Shown here piece by piece: positions 7,112 to 14,824 of a DNA stretch of 38,794 bases. The first letter of the stretch is position 1. The number at the start of each line of letters is the position of its first letter. Source of the stretch: an uncultured Bacillota bacterium (GTDB lineage: Bacteria > Bacillota > Dehalobacteriia > UBA7702); contig CACXDX010000179.1 in the NCBI GenBank assembly GCA_902766525.1, forward strand, positions 1 to 38,794. The letters run 5' to 3'. The notes below the pieces were generated by a model. It had not been told where the DNA came from and made no database searches. It saw only the letters and a program-made list of their open reading frames with translations. The translations under genes and the position numbers were made by a program.

Positions 7112-7555
7112 TCAAATAATAAGCAAATAAATTACCGAGGTGCATACACCCAACACAGCGCCGCAAAATACGTCCCAAAAGGAATGAAAATGACACCTCA
7201 CTCTCAAATAGGCCAAAAAAACGGCACCGACTAAAGCGATCACACCGATCACAGGCCGGTAAACACAGATCATCGAAGCGATCGTAAACGCCGAAAAAAC
7301 ATGGCGGCTGGGAAAGGACTGTCCCTTCTTGGCGTTCTCCTTCGGCGGCGGGATCGAAGGATCCTTTTCATAAGGACGAGGCGCATCGTAAAAAAATCGA
7401 AACAGAGAAACCGCGGCAAAAGCAATGCCTGTCGTCAAAACAGCGGGAATGATCAGTGCCTTGTCCGTTTGGAGAATCACATAGAGAAGATAAAAAAAGA
7501 GAGGGAAAAAAGAAGCTGTGACAATGACATCAAAAAAGTGATACCCTTTGGACAT
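7112..7555 (-). CDS. PAP2-superfamily membrane phosphatase
   Basis: A 147-residue integral membrane phosphatase of the PAP2 type, likely acting on a lipid phosphate such as undecaprenyl pyrophosphate or phosphatidate. The three catalytic motifs are visible: R-x6-RP (RFFYDAPRP), SFPSRH, and R-x5-H-x3-D (RVRCHFHSFWD), separated by hydrophobic helices. It is short for the family (often ~180-220), with about four to five helices. The start at 7555 follows GGGAGG; the in-frame TTG at 7561 is too close. It lies 26 nt after the MarR-like gene and is probably cotranscribed, so envelope stress or lipid turnover may be under that regulator. Confidence 0.82.
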   Translation of the reverse strand: MSKGYHFFDVIVTASFFPLFFYLLYVILQTDKALIIPAVLTTGIAFAAVSLFRFFYDAPRPYEKDPSIPPPKENAKKGQSFPSRHVFSAFTIASMICVYRPVIGVIALVGAVFLAYLRVRCHFHSFWDVFCGAVLGVCTSVIYLLII

Positions 7556-7581
7556 TATCAATCCTCCCTTTTCCCTATCTC

Positions 7582-8304
7582 CTAAAATCGATGGTGAACA
7601 GTAAAGATAAACGCATCCTTGACGGGAAGTGTTTTTACGGATATCGTATATACACCTTTTCCTTTTACATCATCATATTCCGCATTCATTTCCCGGTCAC
7701 CCATTTTCAAACAGGCAAGGCTGCCTTTTCTGGAAAATCTCTCAAGAAAATCATTTCGATCTTCCTCACGCAGTTTTTTGCAGAAATTTTCAAGGAAAGA
7801 AGAGTAACTTACATAAGGCAGAAACGGAAATACCTCTTCATGCGGTTCTTTTTCATGGATCGGAAAAAGTTGATCTTTCCTCCGCTCCAACCTTCCGCAG
7901 AAAAAAACATCTTCCGTGTATTTTTTTTCCCGCTCTTTGCGGACATATTCCATCGTTTCCACGTAACGCGTCAGCACGGGGATCAGTACCCGGGCCATTT
8001 TCGCGGTATAGAAATGGATGACCCGAAGATCTTTTTCATCGGGTTCACTGCGAAAATAACGTTCACGACAAAGGTGTTCACAGCCGCGGCTGACGACCCC
8101 TTTCGTCTTCCCGATAGCGGCACATAGTTGAGAAACGGTATTCTTTTCGGGTTCATGCACCACAGCGAAAAGCAATTCCGCTTCGAGAACGGAGAGGCCG
8201 TGATCTTCCAAAAGCGTTCGCATACCCTCTCGATATTGAGCATGGAACTTCGCATCTTTGCGATAAGTTCGTATTAATTCGATATTTTCTTTGCTGGCTG
8301 CCAT
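7582..8304 (-). CDS. MarR-type winged-helix regulator with extra C-terminal domain
   Basis: The first ~130 of 240 residues resemble MarR: LSVLEAELLFAVVHEPEKNTVSQLCAAIGKTKGVVSRG has the winged-helix shape with the recognition helix around KTKGVVSRGCEHL, followed by a wing (SEPDEKDLRVIHFY). MarR proteins are usually ~150 residues. Here a further ~110 residues rich in K, E, R and F follow, ending in a beta-like segment (VYTISVKTLPVKDAFIFTVHHRF is its last part). I do not recognise this tail. AGGAGG lies 13 nt before the ATG, longer than usual. It is upstream of the PAP2 gene and downstream of ldh on the same strand. The ligand and targets are unknown. Confidence 0.7.
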   Translation of the reverse strand: MAASKENIELIRTYRKDAKFHAQYREGMRTLLEDHGLSVLEAELLFAVVHEPEKNTVSQLCAAIGKTKGVVSRGCEHLCRERYFRSEPDEKDLRVIHFYTAKMARVLIPVLTRYVETMEYVRKEREKKYTEDVFFCGRLERRKDQLFPIHEKEPHEEVFPFLPYVSYSSFLENFCKKLREEDRNDFLERFSRKGSLACLKMGDREMNAEYDDVKGKGVYTISVKTLPVKDAFIFTVHHRF

Positions 8305-8356
8305 GATATAGACAGTGACCTCCTCTCGAGGATATCCCCTTCTTCAAATTGGCGAC

Positions 8357-8378
8357 GGATGATGAAAAACCATCATCC
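8357..8378 (-). promoter_or_regulatory. Hairpin in the leader of the MarR-like gene
   Basis: A perfect 8-bp stem GGATGATG (8357-8364) with CATCATCC (8371-8378). A second stem, AAGAGA with TCTCTT, lies just upstream in the transcript (about 8383-8410). No T-run follows, so they are not terminators. Confidence 0.35.
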
Positions 8379-8437
8379 CAAATCAAGAGACTTTATCAAT
8401 CTCTCTTTTGTCGAGGAACGCTGTCATATCATGATGT

Positions 8438-8477
8438 AAAAAAAGTTAAGATGCTATTTTCTCAATAGTATTTTAAC
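8438..8477 (-). terminator. Intrinsic terminator downstream of ldh
   Basis: On the minus strand, arms 8477-8464 and 8458-8445 form 12 of 14 possible pairs, followed by seven Ts (8444-8438). It stops ldh transcription, and would also stop any transcript from the promoter at 8509-8538. Confidence 0.7.
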
Positions 8478-8508
8478 ACTGAGATCCCGCTTATTCTCTA
8501 ATATTATT

Positions 8509-8538
8509 ATTGTACAAAAAATTCCGCTTCTTTGTCAA
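8509..8538 (-). promoter_or_regulatory. Promoter-like sequence between ldh stop and its terminator
   Basis: On the minus strand TTGACA (8538-8533), an 18-bp spacer and TACAAT (8514-8509). Transcription from it would meet the terminator at 8438-8477 after about 25 nt. Confidence 0.45.
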
Positions 8539-8559
8539 CTTAAATAAAAGATTATTGTT

Positions 8560-9513
8560 TTAGACCTGAAGCAATACTTCTTTTAAAATCCGACCGGCAT
8601 TAAAAAACCGATCATATTCTTCACTGCTCCAATTCTCATGAATTCTCTGCTGAACCCCGGCGGGACCGATCACGGAAGGAACCGACATCGCAACATCCCG
8701 TATGCCGTTTTCTCCCATCAATAAGGAAGATACGGACATGATCGTCGGCCGTTGGCTCAAAATAGCGTCAGCCAATTTACAAACACAAGTGGCAATCCCG
8801 AATTGAGTCCTTCCCTTGGAGGCAATGATATGACCGCCCATCTCCTTGATTTCCGATGTGATCGAATCCTTCACTTCTTCATTCCAAAGGATATCCATGG
8901 CCTTGCAATATTCGGCAATCGGAAAACCGTTGACAGTGACATGGCTCCATATCGGCACTTGTTCATCGGCATGCTCACCGACGATATAACCGTGAACGAC
9001 TCCGGGGCTGACTCCGATATGATCGGAAATAACCCGCAGAAAACGGCTCGTGTCAAGAATACAGCCGCTGCCGAAAACCATACCGTTGGGCAATCCCATC
9101 CAGCGATCCACTTTATAAGTCAGGATGTCTACGGGATTGGCCACGATCAAAATAACACCGCCGTTATAATATTTCTTGACTTCATCGATGACCGATTTCA
9201 TAATCACGATATTTTCAGCGGTGAGATCGAGGCGGGATTCTCCCGCTTTGCGGCCGCGGCCGGCAGTAATGATAATAAGATCACAATCCACACAATCACT
9301 GAAGTCTCCGGGACGAACGTCGCAGATCCCCATGGAAGAAAGACCGTGCCGAATATCTTTGGCTTCTCCGACCGTCTTTTGATAATTACTGTCGATCAGA
9401 ACGATCTCATTGGCAACATCTTTTAAAGCGATGGCATAGGCAATGGAAGAGCCGACGTGACCGACGCCGATCACAGCAACTTTGCGCTGACTTATCTTGA
9501 TTTTCGTTCTCAT
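8560..9513 (-). CDS. ldh: L-lactate dehydrogenase family NAD-dependent dehydrogenase
   Basis: A cytosolic NAD-dependent 2-hydroxyacid dehydrogenase, most likely interconverting pyruvate and L-lactate to regenerate NAD+. The 317-residue protein has GVGHVGSS (17-24), Asp41 for NAD binding, the mobile loop ITAGRGRKAGESR with catalytic Arg94, substrate Arg157 in ILDTSRF, and the catalytic His181 in GEHADEQVPIWS. The residue matching the LDH specificity Gln102 is Arg88, as in malate dehydrogenase, but the loop otherwise (GESRLDL) is LDH-like. From memory, some clostridial LDH-type enzymes share this arginine. Another 2-oxoacid is possible. The start at 9513 follows GGGAGGG closely. It lies 75 nt after the amino acid ABC ATPase gene, possibly in the same transcript. 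Confidence 0.82.
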   Translation of the reverse strand: MRTKIKISQRKVAVIGVGHVGSSIAYAIALKDVANEIVLIDSNYQKTVGEAKDIRHGLSSMGICDVRPGDFSDCVDCDLIIITAGRGRKAGESRLDLTAENIVIMKSVIDEVKKYYNGGVILIVANPVDILTYKVDRWMGLPNGMVFGSGCILDTSRFLRVISDHIGVSPGVVHGYIVGEHADEQVPIWSHVTVNGFPIAEYCKAMDILWNEEVKDSITSEIKEMGGHIIASKGRTQFGIATCVCKLADAILSQRPTIMSVSSLLMGENGIRDVAMSVPSVIGPAGVQQRIHENWSSEEYDRFFNAGRILKEVLLQV

Positions 9514-9588
9514 ATTCCCTCCCATATCCCGCGCGGACATACAAATCACTTTCTACCGGAAAGCGACAGGGGACAAAGATCCCCGTCC

Positions 9589-10320
9589 TTACAGAACCGC
9601 AGCCAAAAAATCTTTTGTCCGATCCTGCTGAGGATTTCCGAACAATTCATCCGGTTTCCCCTGCTCACAAATGACTCCGTCGGCAATGAAAAGCACTCTG
9701 TCGGCAACATCCCGGGCAAAACCCATTTCGTGGGTAACAACAATCATCGTCATGCCCGCTTTAGCCAGTTCTTTCATAACGACAAGCACTTCCCCGACCA
9801 TTTCCGGATCGAGGGCGCTGGTAGGTTCATCAAAGAGCATAATATCGGGATCCATAGCCAATGCGCGGGCAATGGCGACACGCTGTTGCTGACCGCCGGA
9901 AAGCTGGTGGGGATAACAATCGATCTTGTCACTGAGTCCGACTCGCTCCAGCAACTCTTTGGCCCGGACTTCCGCCTGTTCTTTACTCATTTTTTTCAGT
10001 TCGACAGGGGCAAGCATTATATTTTTGCCTACGGTAAGATGGGCAAAAAGATTAAAGCTCTGAAAAACCATACCGATTCTTTCCCGGACTTTATTGATAT
10101 CGACATTCTTATCGGTAATCAAAATATCATCAACAATGATCTCTCCCGCGGTCACATCTTCCAATCGGTTGAGACAACGCAGAAAAGTCGATTTGCCGCC
10201 GCCGGAAGGACCGATGACACAAATAACTTCCCCCTCACTGATCTCAACATCAATTCCTTTAAGGACGTCGAGTTTCCCGAAGGATTTATGAAGATTACAT
10301 ACTTTAACTTTTTCTTTCAT
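9589..10320 (-). CDS. Polar amino acid ABC transporter ATP-binding protein
   Basis: A 243-residue ATPase of the GlnQ/HisP (PAAT) family that energises uptake of a polar amino acid. It has Walker A GPSGGGKST, Q-loop FQSFNLFAHLT, signature LSGGQQQR, Walker B IMLFDEPTSALDPEM and switch VTHEMGFA. The PAAT hallmark EMVGEVL after Walker B is present. The ATG at 10320 overlaps the end of the permease gene by 17 bp; an ATG at 10341 is possible, but neither has a strong ribosome site, so coupled translation is likely. The substrate cannot be read from this subunit. Confidence 0.92.
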   Translation of the reverse strand: MKEKVKVCNLHKSFGKLDVLKGIDVEISEGEVICVIGPSGGGKSTFLRCLNRLEDVTAGEIIVDDILITDKNVDINKVRERIGMVFQSFNLFAHLTVGKNIMLAPVELKKMSKEQAEVRAKELLERVGLSDKIDCYPHQLSGGQQQRVAIARALAMDPDIMLFDEPTSALDPEMVGEVLVVMKELAKAGMTMIVVTHEMGFARDVADRVLFIADGVICEQGKPDELFGNPQQDRTKDFLAAVL

Positions 10321-10981
10321 AATTGAATTTTTTCTCCACATATTTCGAAATGATCATTAAGATCGAAATGATCACCAGATAAAAAATGGCTAACAGCGTA
10401 TAGGTTTGGAAATAAAGATAAGAGGAACCGGCATAAACTTTTGCCTTGTTGGCCAGTTCCGGCAAACCGATAACGGAAAGGATAGAAGTATCTTTCACCG
10501 TAATGATAAACTGATTGACCATCGAGGGAATCGCGATCTTCACCGCCTGCGGCAGGACAATTTTCACAAAGGTTTTGGAATAGGGAAGCCCCAAACTGCG
10601 TGCGGCTTCGACCTGACCCGGGGGGACCGCCGAAATGCCGCTGCGAAAGATCTCGGCAAGATAAGCCCCGGCATTGAGACTCAGCGTGATAATGGAAGCG
10701 GTAATATTGCTCAAGGTAAAACCGGGCGCGAAAAGATTGATCATCTGGGGGATCCCAAAATAGACGACAAGAGCCTGGACCAGCATCGGCGTTCCGCGAA
10801 TGACCCAAATATAAACGGCGGAGATCCCTTTTAAAATTTTACTGCGGCTCATTCCGAAAAGGCACATAAAAAGCCCGATCAGAATACCGATGGCAATGGA
10901 AATCAAAGAGATCAGAACCGTGATCTTTAACCCCTCAAACAATAAGGGAGTAGCGTTTTCCAGCACTTTTTCAATGTTCAT
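10304..10981 (-). CDS. Polar amino acid ABC transporter permease
   Basis: A 225-residue inner-membrane permease of the HisM/GlnP type. About five helices are visible, and the cytoplasmic EAA loop reads EAARSLGLPYSKTFVKIVLPQA, the conserved contact with the ATPase, preceded by AYLAEIFRSGISAVPPGQ, typical of the family. One permease gene is present, so a homodimeric channel is likely. The start at 10981 is set by AAAGGA upstream; the frame extends to 11032 without a good site. It is preceded by an intergenic hairpin separating it from the binding-protein gene. Confidence 0.92.
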   Translation of the reverse strand: MNIEKVLENATPLLFEGLKITVLISLISIAIGILIGLFMCLFGMSRSKILKGISAVYIWVIRGTPMLVQALVVYFGIPQMINLFAPGFTLSNITASIITLSLNAGAYLAEIFRSGISAVPPGQVEAARSLGLPYSKTFVKIVLPQAVKIAIPSMVNQFIITVKDTSILSVIGLPELANKAKVYAGSSYLYFQTYTLLAIFYLVIISILMIISKYVEKKFNYERKS

Positions 10982-11026
10982 GGCAGATTCCTTTATTCTG
11001 TAATTTAAACACCATTTTATGACGCA

Positions 11027-11057
11027 ACCCAAGCTCCGTTTCTCACGGAGCTTGGGT
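11027..11057 (-). terminator. Intercistronic hairpin between binding protein and permease genes
   Basis: A perfect 13-bp stem ACCCAAGCTCCGT (11027-11039) with its complement (11045-11057) and a 5-nt loop. No T-run follows on the minus strand, so it is better read as an mRNA-stabilising or partial-termination hairpin that lets the binding protein be made in excess. Confidence 0.6.
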
Positions 11058-11155
11058 CTGCGATTTATTGTTCATAATAAACTCGGTTTTTAAATAAATA
11101 ATTCTTTGCAGCCGACAACGTTTTCAAAAAACAACGGCGATTACTTCAGAGAATC

Positions 11156-11914
11156 TTATTCACCGTAACCGTATTTTGCGAGAATTTCATCATACTGACC
11201 GGAAGCTTTAATGTTGGCGAGACCCGCGTTAAACATTTCCAGAAGTTCGGCATTTTCGCCTTTCTTTACGGCAAAACCGTAATAAGCGGGATTGACGATA
11301 TCGCCAACGGTAACGAGCTTAACTTCACCCTGTTCGATGGCCCAGCAAATAACGTTGTAATCTTCAACGCAGGCCGCATCGGCGCCATTGGAGACTGCCG
11401 TATACATCGTCGGAGAATCTTCGTAAACTTCAAGGGTATACCCGTAAGTATCTTTGTTCGCGGTAGCATAATCAGCACCCATGGTGCCGCTCTTCACAGC
11501 CAATTTTTTACCGGAAAGATCTTCCCATGAGGTGATATCACTGCCTTCGGGAGCGACGAGGATTTGACCGTCTTCAAAATAACCTTCGGAAAAGTCAAAG
11601 GTTTCGGCTCTTTCTTCGGTGATGGTCATCCCGGCGATCATCGCATCGGCCTGCCCGGATTGAACTGCACCCATCGAAGCGTCAAAGCCTTCATTCAGCA
11701 CTTCGTATTCAAAGCCCTGATCTTCGGCAATAGCGGCCAGCAGTTCCATATCGATACCGACATATTCATTGGTTTCTTCATCGAGGAACTCAAAGGGAGC
11801 AAATGCGTTGTCGGAATAGATCACGTAAGCATCGGAACCACCGCAAGCGGTAAGGGACAGGCACATCATTACAGCGACGACGCAGACCGTCACAATCAAC
11901 AGAGTTCTTTTCAT
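11156..11914 (-). CDS. Amino acid ABC transporter substrate-binding lipoprotein
   Basis: A 252-residue extracytoplasmic binding protein (SBP family 3). A signal peptide with a hydrophobic core ends in the lipobox LTAC, with lipid-modified Cys24. The mature part has FAPFEFLDEETNEYVGIDMELLAAIA, the family start, TITEERAETFDFSEGYF in the middle and GYGE at the end. The start at 11914 is supported by AAAGGA 10 nt upstream and a proper signal peptide; the upstream extension to 12001 would spoil it. It is the first gene of the transporter unit. The exact amino acid is unknown; cystine, glutamine or arginine types are all possible. Confidence 0.92.
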   Translation of the reverse strand: MKRTLLIVTVCVVAVMMCLSLTACGGSDAYVIYSDNAFAPFEFLDEETNEYVGIDMELLAAIAEDQGFEYEVLNEGFDASMGAVQSGQADAMIAGMTITEERAETFDFSEGYFEDGQILVAPEGSDITSWEDLSGKKLAVKSGTMGADYATANKDTYGYTLEVYEDSPTMYTAVSNGADAACVEDYNVICWAIEQGEVKLVTVGDIVNPAYYGFAVKKGENAELLEMFNAGLANIKASGQYDEILAKYGYGE

Positions 11915-12010
11915 CTTTTCACTCTTCCTTTCATTAACGTCATTAATAAAGACGTTTTCTTTTTTAACAGGTTGAGGATCCTTATCCATCTCACCTGCCA
12001 ATCTGTATTT

Positions 12011-12019
12011 ATTGTATCA
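12011..12019 (-). promoter_or_regulatory. Extended -10 promoter for the amino acid transporter
   Basis: TGATACAAT on the minus strand is an extended -10. The -35 region is poor. The leader of about 90 nt includes a 6-bp hairpin AACGTC/GACGTT near 11936-11957. Confidence 0.45.
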
Positions 12020-12069
12020 TCTTTCCCGCTAAAAAGATAGTAAACTTTTAAGTATAGCCCTATTAATAT

Positions 12070-12085
12070 ATAAAATGCATTTTAT
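12070..12085 (+). repeat. 16-bp perfect palindrome in divergent intergenic region
   Basis: ATAAAATGCATTTTAT reads the same on both strands. It lies upstream of both the transporter (-) and the DUF3786 gene (+), about 55 bases from each promoter. It is a candidate operator; I cannot assign a regulator. Confidence 0.4.
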
Positions 12086-12123
12086 TTATGATATAAATCG
12101 CAATACATGACATCATAAAAAAG

Positions 12124-12152
12124 TTGCCGTTTTTTATTTCACTTAGTATAAT
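12124..12152 (+). promoter_or_regulatory. Promoter for the DUF3786 gene
   Basis: TTGCCG (12124-12129), a 17-bp spacer and TATAAT (12147-12152), about 30 bases before the start codon. Confidence 0.65.
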
Positions 12153-12182
12153 TGGTTAAATGGGCAAGAAAGGAAACCGATC

Positions 12183-12803
12183 GTGAATACATTGAATCAA
12201 ACGGAACAAATCATGAAAACAACCGCACTTGAGCGATTGCAAAAGCATATGCCGGAAGATATCGCCGAACGCTGTAACTTGATTTATGAGAAAAACCGAC
12301 AGTGTTTTCATTTTTCCGGACTGTTTGGCGATATCTTGATACAGTATCCCTCCTTCAAGATATCTCCGACGCCGGATTTTTGGTATGAAATCGTCCTCCT
12401 CCACTATCTGGATTTTTGCGACGGCAGTGCCGGGGGAGAGCAATATTTACCGTTGGCCGTTTTCAAAGACGGAACCGTTCGAGGCAGCGATTTTGACCGC
12501 AAATGCAACCGCATGATTGCCGATTTTTGCCGGGGCGTAGAGGAAAAAACCGTTAAAGAAGCCTGTTTCGCTCTGGGCGGCAAAGAAACGGAAGGAAAGG
12601 GCGATCTTAATGTCATTTTTCCTGTTCTGCCGAAATATCGTCTGTTGCTGCGCATCTGGTTTGAGGACGATGAATTGCCGCCTTCGGGAGTTCTGCTTTT
12701 CCGCGAGGGAGCCGATCATTATCTTTCCATGGAAGACAGCGTCGTCATCGGCGAATGGCTGATGACTTCCCTTCGGGACAAAATCAAAATGATGACAAAT
12801 TAA
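12183..12803 (+). CDS. DUF3786 domain protein
   Basis: A 206-residue soluble protein. Its second half has FPVLPKYRLLLRIWFEDDELPPSG, then LLFREGADHYLSMEDSVVIGEW, which matches my memory of the DUF3786 family found mostly in anaerobes that use corrinoids or acetyl-CoA chemistry. No catalytic motif is evident to me. The start is GTG at 12183, with AAAGGA 9 nt upstream. It has its own promoter and no close partner. A role near corrinoid metabolism is suggested only by family distribution. The function is unknown. Confidence 0.7.
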   Translation: MNTLNQTEQIMKTTALERLQKHMPEDIAERCNLIYEKNRQCFHFSGLFGDILIQYPSFKISPTPDFWYEIVLLHYLDFCDGSAGGEQYLPLAVFKDGTVRGSDFDRKCNRMIADFCRGVEEKTVKEACFALGGKETEGKGDLNVIFPVLPKYRLLLRIWFEDDELPPSGVLLFREGADHYLSMEDSVVIGEWLMTSLRDKIKMMTN

Positions 12804-12816
12804 AACAGCTGCTGTT
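12804..12816 (+). repeat. 13-bp palindrome upstream of the S24 repressor promoter
   Basis: AACAGC-T-GCTGTT is a perfect 6+1+6 inverted repeat directly after the DUF3786 stop codon and 22 bases before the -35 of the repressor. It is a candidate operator. It lacks a T-run, so it is not a terminator. Confidence 0.35.
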
Positions 12817-12837
12817 CTCACAAAACTTTTTCCGTAA

Positions 12838-12866
12838 TTGTTTTATTCTTCATTTTATGTTATGAT
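12838..12866 (+). promoter_or_regulatory. Promoter for the XRE-S24 repressor
   Basis: TTGTTT (12838-12843), a 17-bp spacer and TATGAT (12861-12866). Confidence 0.55.
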
Positions 12867-12896
12867 TTTAGCATAAGACACCCGGAGGTCATCACC

Positions 12897-13523
12897 ATGA
12901 AACTTGCGACCAATATACGTTTTCTGCGTAAATCCCACCGGATGAATCAGGCTGAACTTGCAAAAGAGCTGGGTTACCGTTCTTTTACCACCATCCAGAA
13001 ATGGGAAACGGGGAGCTCGGAACCGCCTGTTTCCACCCTCCTCAAGCTCTGCGAATTATTTGATGTCAGCATAGATGAGATCATCAGCGCCGATCTTCCC
13101 CGGGGTGAACGCATGATCCGAAATGAGGAAATCGTTCATATACCGGTACTGGGAAATGTTGCCGCGGGGATTCCCATCGAAGCCGTGGAGCAAATCCTCG
13201 ACTATGAGGATTTTCCCGCTTCCAAAGTTAAAGATCGGAATTATTTCGGTCTGCGCATCAAGGGCAATTCCATGGCTCCGAGAATCGTTGAAGGCGACGT
13301 GGTCATCGTTCACCGCCAGGAATATGCGGACAACGGTGATATCGCCATCGTCATGGTGGAAAACAATGATGCGACCTGCAAAAAAATCAAAAAAAGCGAT
13401 AAAGGACTGCTGATGATTCCTTTAAATCATGAGTATGAACCCATTTTTTACACCAATGAGGAAATACGGGATCTGCCGGTAAAAATCATCGGGAAAGTCG
13501 TTGAACTGAGAGGTAAATTTTAA
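12897..13523 (+). CDS. XRE-family repressor with LexA/CI-like S24 peptidase domain
   Basis: A 208-residue protein: an XRE helix-turn-helix (~5-60, MNQAELAKELGYRSFTTIQKWE) joined to a peptidase S24 domain (~83-205). The self-cleavage site Ala90-Gly91 is present in VAAGIP, with catalytic Ser125 in KGNSMAPR and Lys162 in ATCKKI. It should therefore be a repressor that cleaves itself when RecA filaments form, as CI and LexA do. The DNA-binding domain is CI-like, not the LexA winged helix. GGAGG precedes the start. No phage genes are visible around it, so it may be a chromosomal DNA-damage or stress regulator or the remnant of an element. Its targets are unknown. Confidence 0.88.
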   Translation: MKLATNIRFLRKSHRMNQAELAKELGYRSFTTIQKWETGSSEPPVSTLLKLCELFDVSIDEIISADLPRGERMIRNEEIVHIPVLGNVAAGIPIEAVEQILDYEDFPASKVKDRNYFGLRIKGNSMAPRIVEGDVVIVHRQEYADNGDIAIVMVENNDATCKKIKKSDKGLLMIPLNHEYEPIFYTNEEIRDLPVKIIGKVVELRGKF

Positions 13524-13567
13524 AGAAGCTGCCGGGACTTCTCAGCGTTTCAACAATTAACAACTTT

Positions 13568-13592
13568 CTTTCACTTCGGTGAAAGACTTTTT
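13568..13592 (+). terminator. Terminator after the S24 repressor
   Basis: Stem CTTTCAC (13568-13574), loop TTCG, GTGAAAG (13579-13585), then ACTTTTT. Confidence 0.75.
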
Positions 13593-13625
13593 CTCCGATT
13601 ATTTCCATCATATCCATAAAAAAGC

Positions 13626-13659
13626 AAAGCCGTTTGAGAAGACGGCTTTCTCCTTCTTT
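13626..13659 (+). terminator. Second terminator-like hairpin before ftsQ
   Basis: Stem AAAGCCGT (13626-13633) with ACGGCTTT (13642-13649), followed by a broken T-rich stretch. It may back up the hairpin at 13568-13592. Confidence 0.5.
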
Positions 13660-13696
13660 ATGACCACATTTTGCAGGTATAATACAAAATTATTTC

Positions 13697-13725
13697 TTTA
13701 CTTGTACACAAAAAAAAGGTATAAT
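13697..13725 (+). promoter_or_regulatory. Promoter for ftsQ
   Basis: TTTACT (13697-13702), a 17-bp spacer and TATAAT (13720-13725). A second TATAAT at 13678-13683 has a poorer -35. Confidence 0.55.
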
Positions 13726-13779
13726 AAGAAAAACGCGGCGGGTCGGTCGGCGCAAAACATCAAGGGAGGAAGGTACCGC

Positions 13780-14682
13780 ATGGCGAATCGTCCAATAAAG
13801 AGAAAAAAGACATCGGCAAGTAATCGGGAACAACAGCGAATCAAGAAAAAAAAAGCTGAAAAAACCGTTTCTCCTCTCGTCTTCGGATTACGGATCGCCG
13901 CGATTCTCGCGGTTTATCTCATCGCCTATATTTTTCTTTCCCACAGTACCTTCAAAGTGGAAAACATTGCGGTTGAGGGAAACAGCGTCATCTCCGCGGA
14001 AGATATTATTTCACTTTCCGGCATCAGCGTCGGCGATGATATCTTTCAGACAGACGTCAACGCCGCCGAAGATCAGATTTCCCTTCATGTGATGATCGAT
14101 GACGTTAACGTGCGCATTCGTCCTTTCCACAAAATCCTCATCGAGATCACGGAAAAGGATGCCGTTGCCCAATTTGTTTTAAATGATACATATTATTACA
14201 TCAACGAAAACCTGACCGTCGTCGGAGAAAGCGACAGCCTTGATGAAAAACTGCCGCTCTTTCTAAGCGATGACCTGCCTGATTTTATCTCCATCGGCAT
14301 GAATCTGAAAAGCGCCGGACTTGAAAGCGATCTCGTCATCGCCAAAGCGATTCAAAATCATTTTGACGGTTACGAAGTTGTCATCGCCGGGCAGGGAGAA
14401 AGTGATAATGCCATATACATCAACGGCGTTGAAGTTCGCCTCGGCACCGACAGCCGCTTCGATGAAAAAGTGGAAGCCATTGAAAAGCTTTTGGCATCCA
14501 TGTCCGAACTAAAACTGGAAAGTCTCGAATATATCGATGTCAGCATTGCCGACGAACCGGTTTTAAAGGAACGTCCCATCGGTGACGACGGCAGCGGAGA
14601 CGATGAAGACAAAGAAGAAACATCGACACCCTCAAAATCAACTCAGGTAAAGAATAAACGCGATACGAGTGAAGCGGAATAA
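13780..14682 (+). CDS. ftsQ: Cell division protein FtsQ/DivIB
   Basis: A 300-residue single-pass membrane protein of the divisome that joins FtsL and FtsB/DivIC. A long Lys/Arg-rich cytoplasmic N-tail (1-30) precedes one transmembrane helix (~34-53). A POTRA domain follows (58-125, FKVENIAVEGNSVISAEDIISLSG) and then the FtsQ beta domain. The C-terminal tail (~265-300) is acidic and low in complexity. The start at 13780 is set by GGGAGG; the frame extends back through the promoter region and is rejected. It is on the opposite strand to the mur cluster and 192 nt before ftsZ. Confidence 0.88.
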   Translation: MANRPIKRKKTSASNREQQRIKKKKAEKTVSPLVFGLRIAAILAVYLIAYIFLSHSTFKVENIAVEGNSVISAEDIISLSGISVGDDIFQTDVNAAEDQISLHVMIDDVNVRIRPFHKILIEITEKDAVAQFVLNDTYYYINENLTVVGESDSLDEKLPLFLSDDLPDFISIGMNLKSAGLESDLVIAKAIQNHFDGYEVVIAGQGESDNAIYINGVEVRLGTDSRFDEKVEAIEKLLASMSELKLESLEYIDVSIADEPVLKERPIGDDGSGDDEDKEETSTPSKSTQVKNKRDTSEAE

Positions 14683-14824
14683 AAATTTTCCGTTCTGATG
14701 CCGCTAAAAATTTATAAAAAGAATCAAGATATTTAGCAGGAATTAAGAAAATGTTGTCGAATAAGGAACAAGGGTATTTTTATATCCGATTTTAAGGTTA
14801 TCCGAAAACGGAAAAAATGACCGT

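Noticed and set aside
12897..13523. Prophage remnant around the CI-like repressor
   Set aside because: No integrase, cro-like, structural or attachment sequences are visible; the neighbours are ordinary chromosomal genes.
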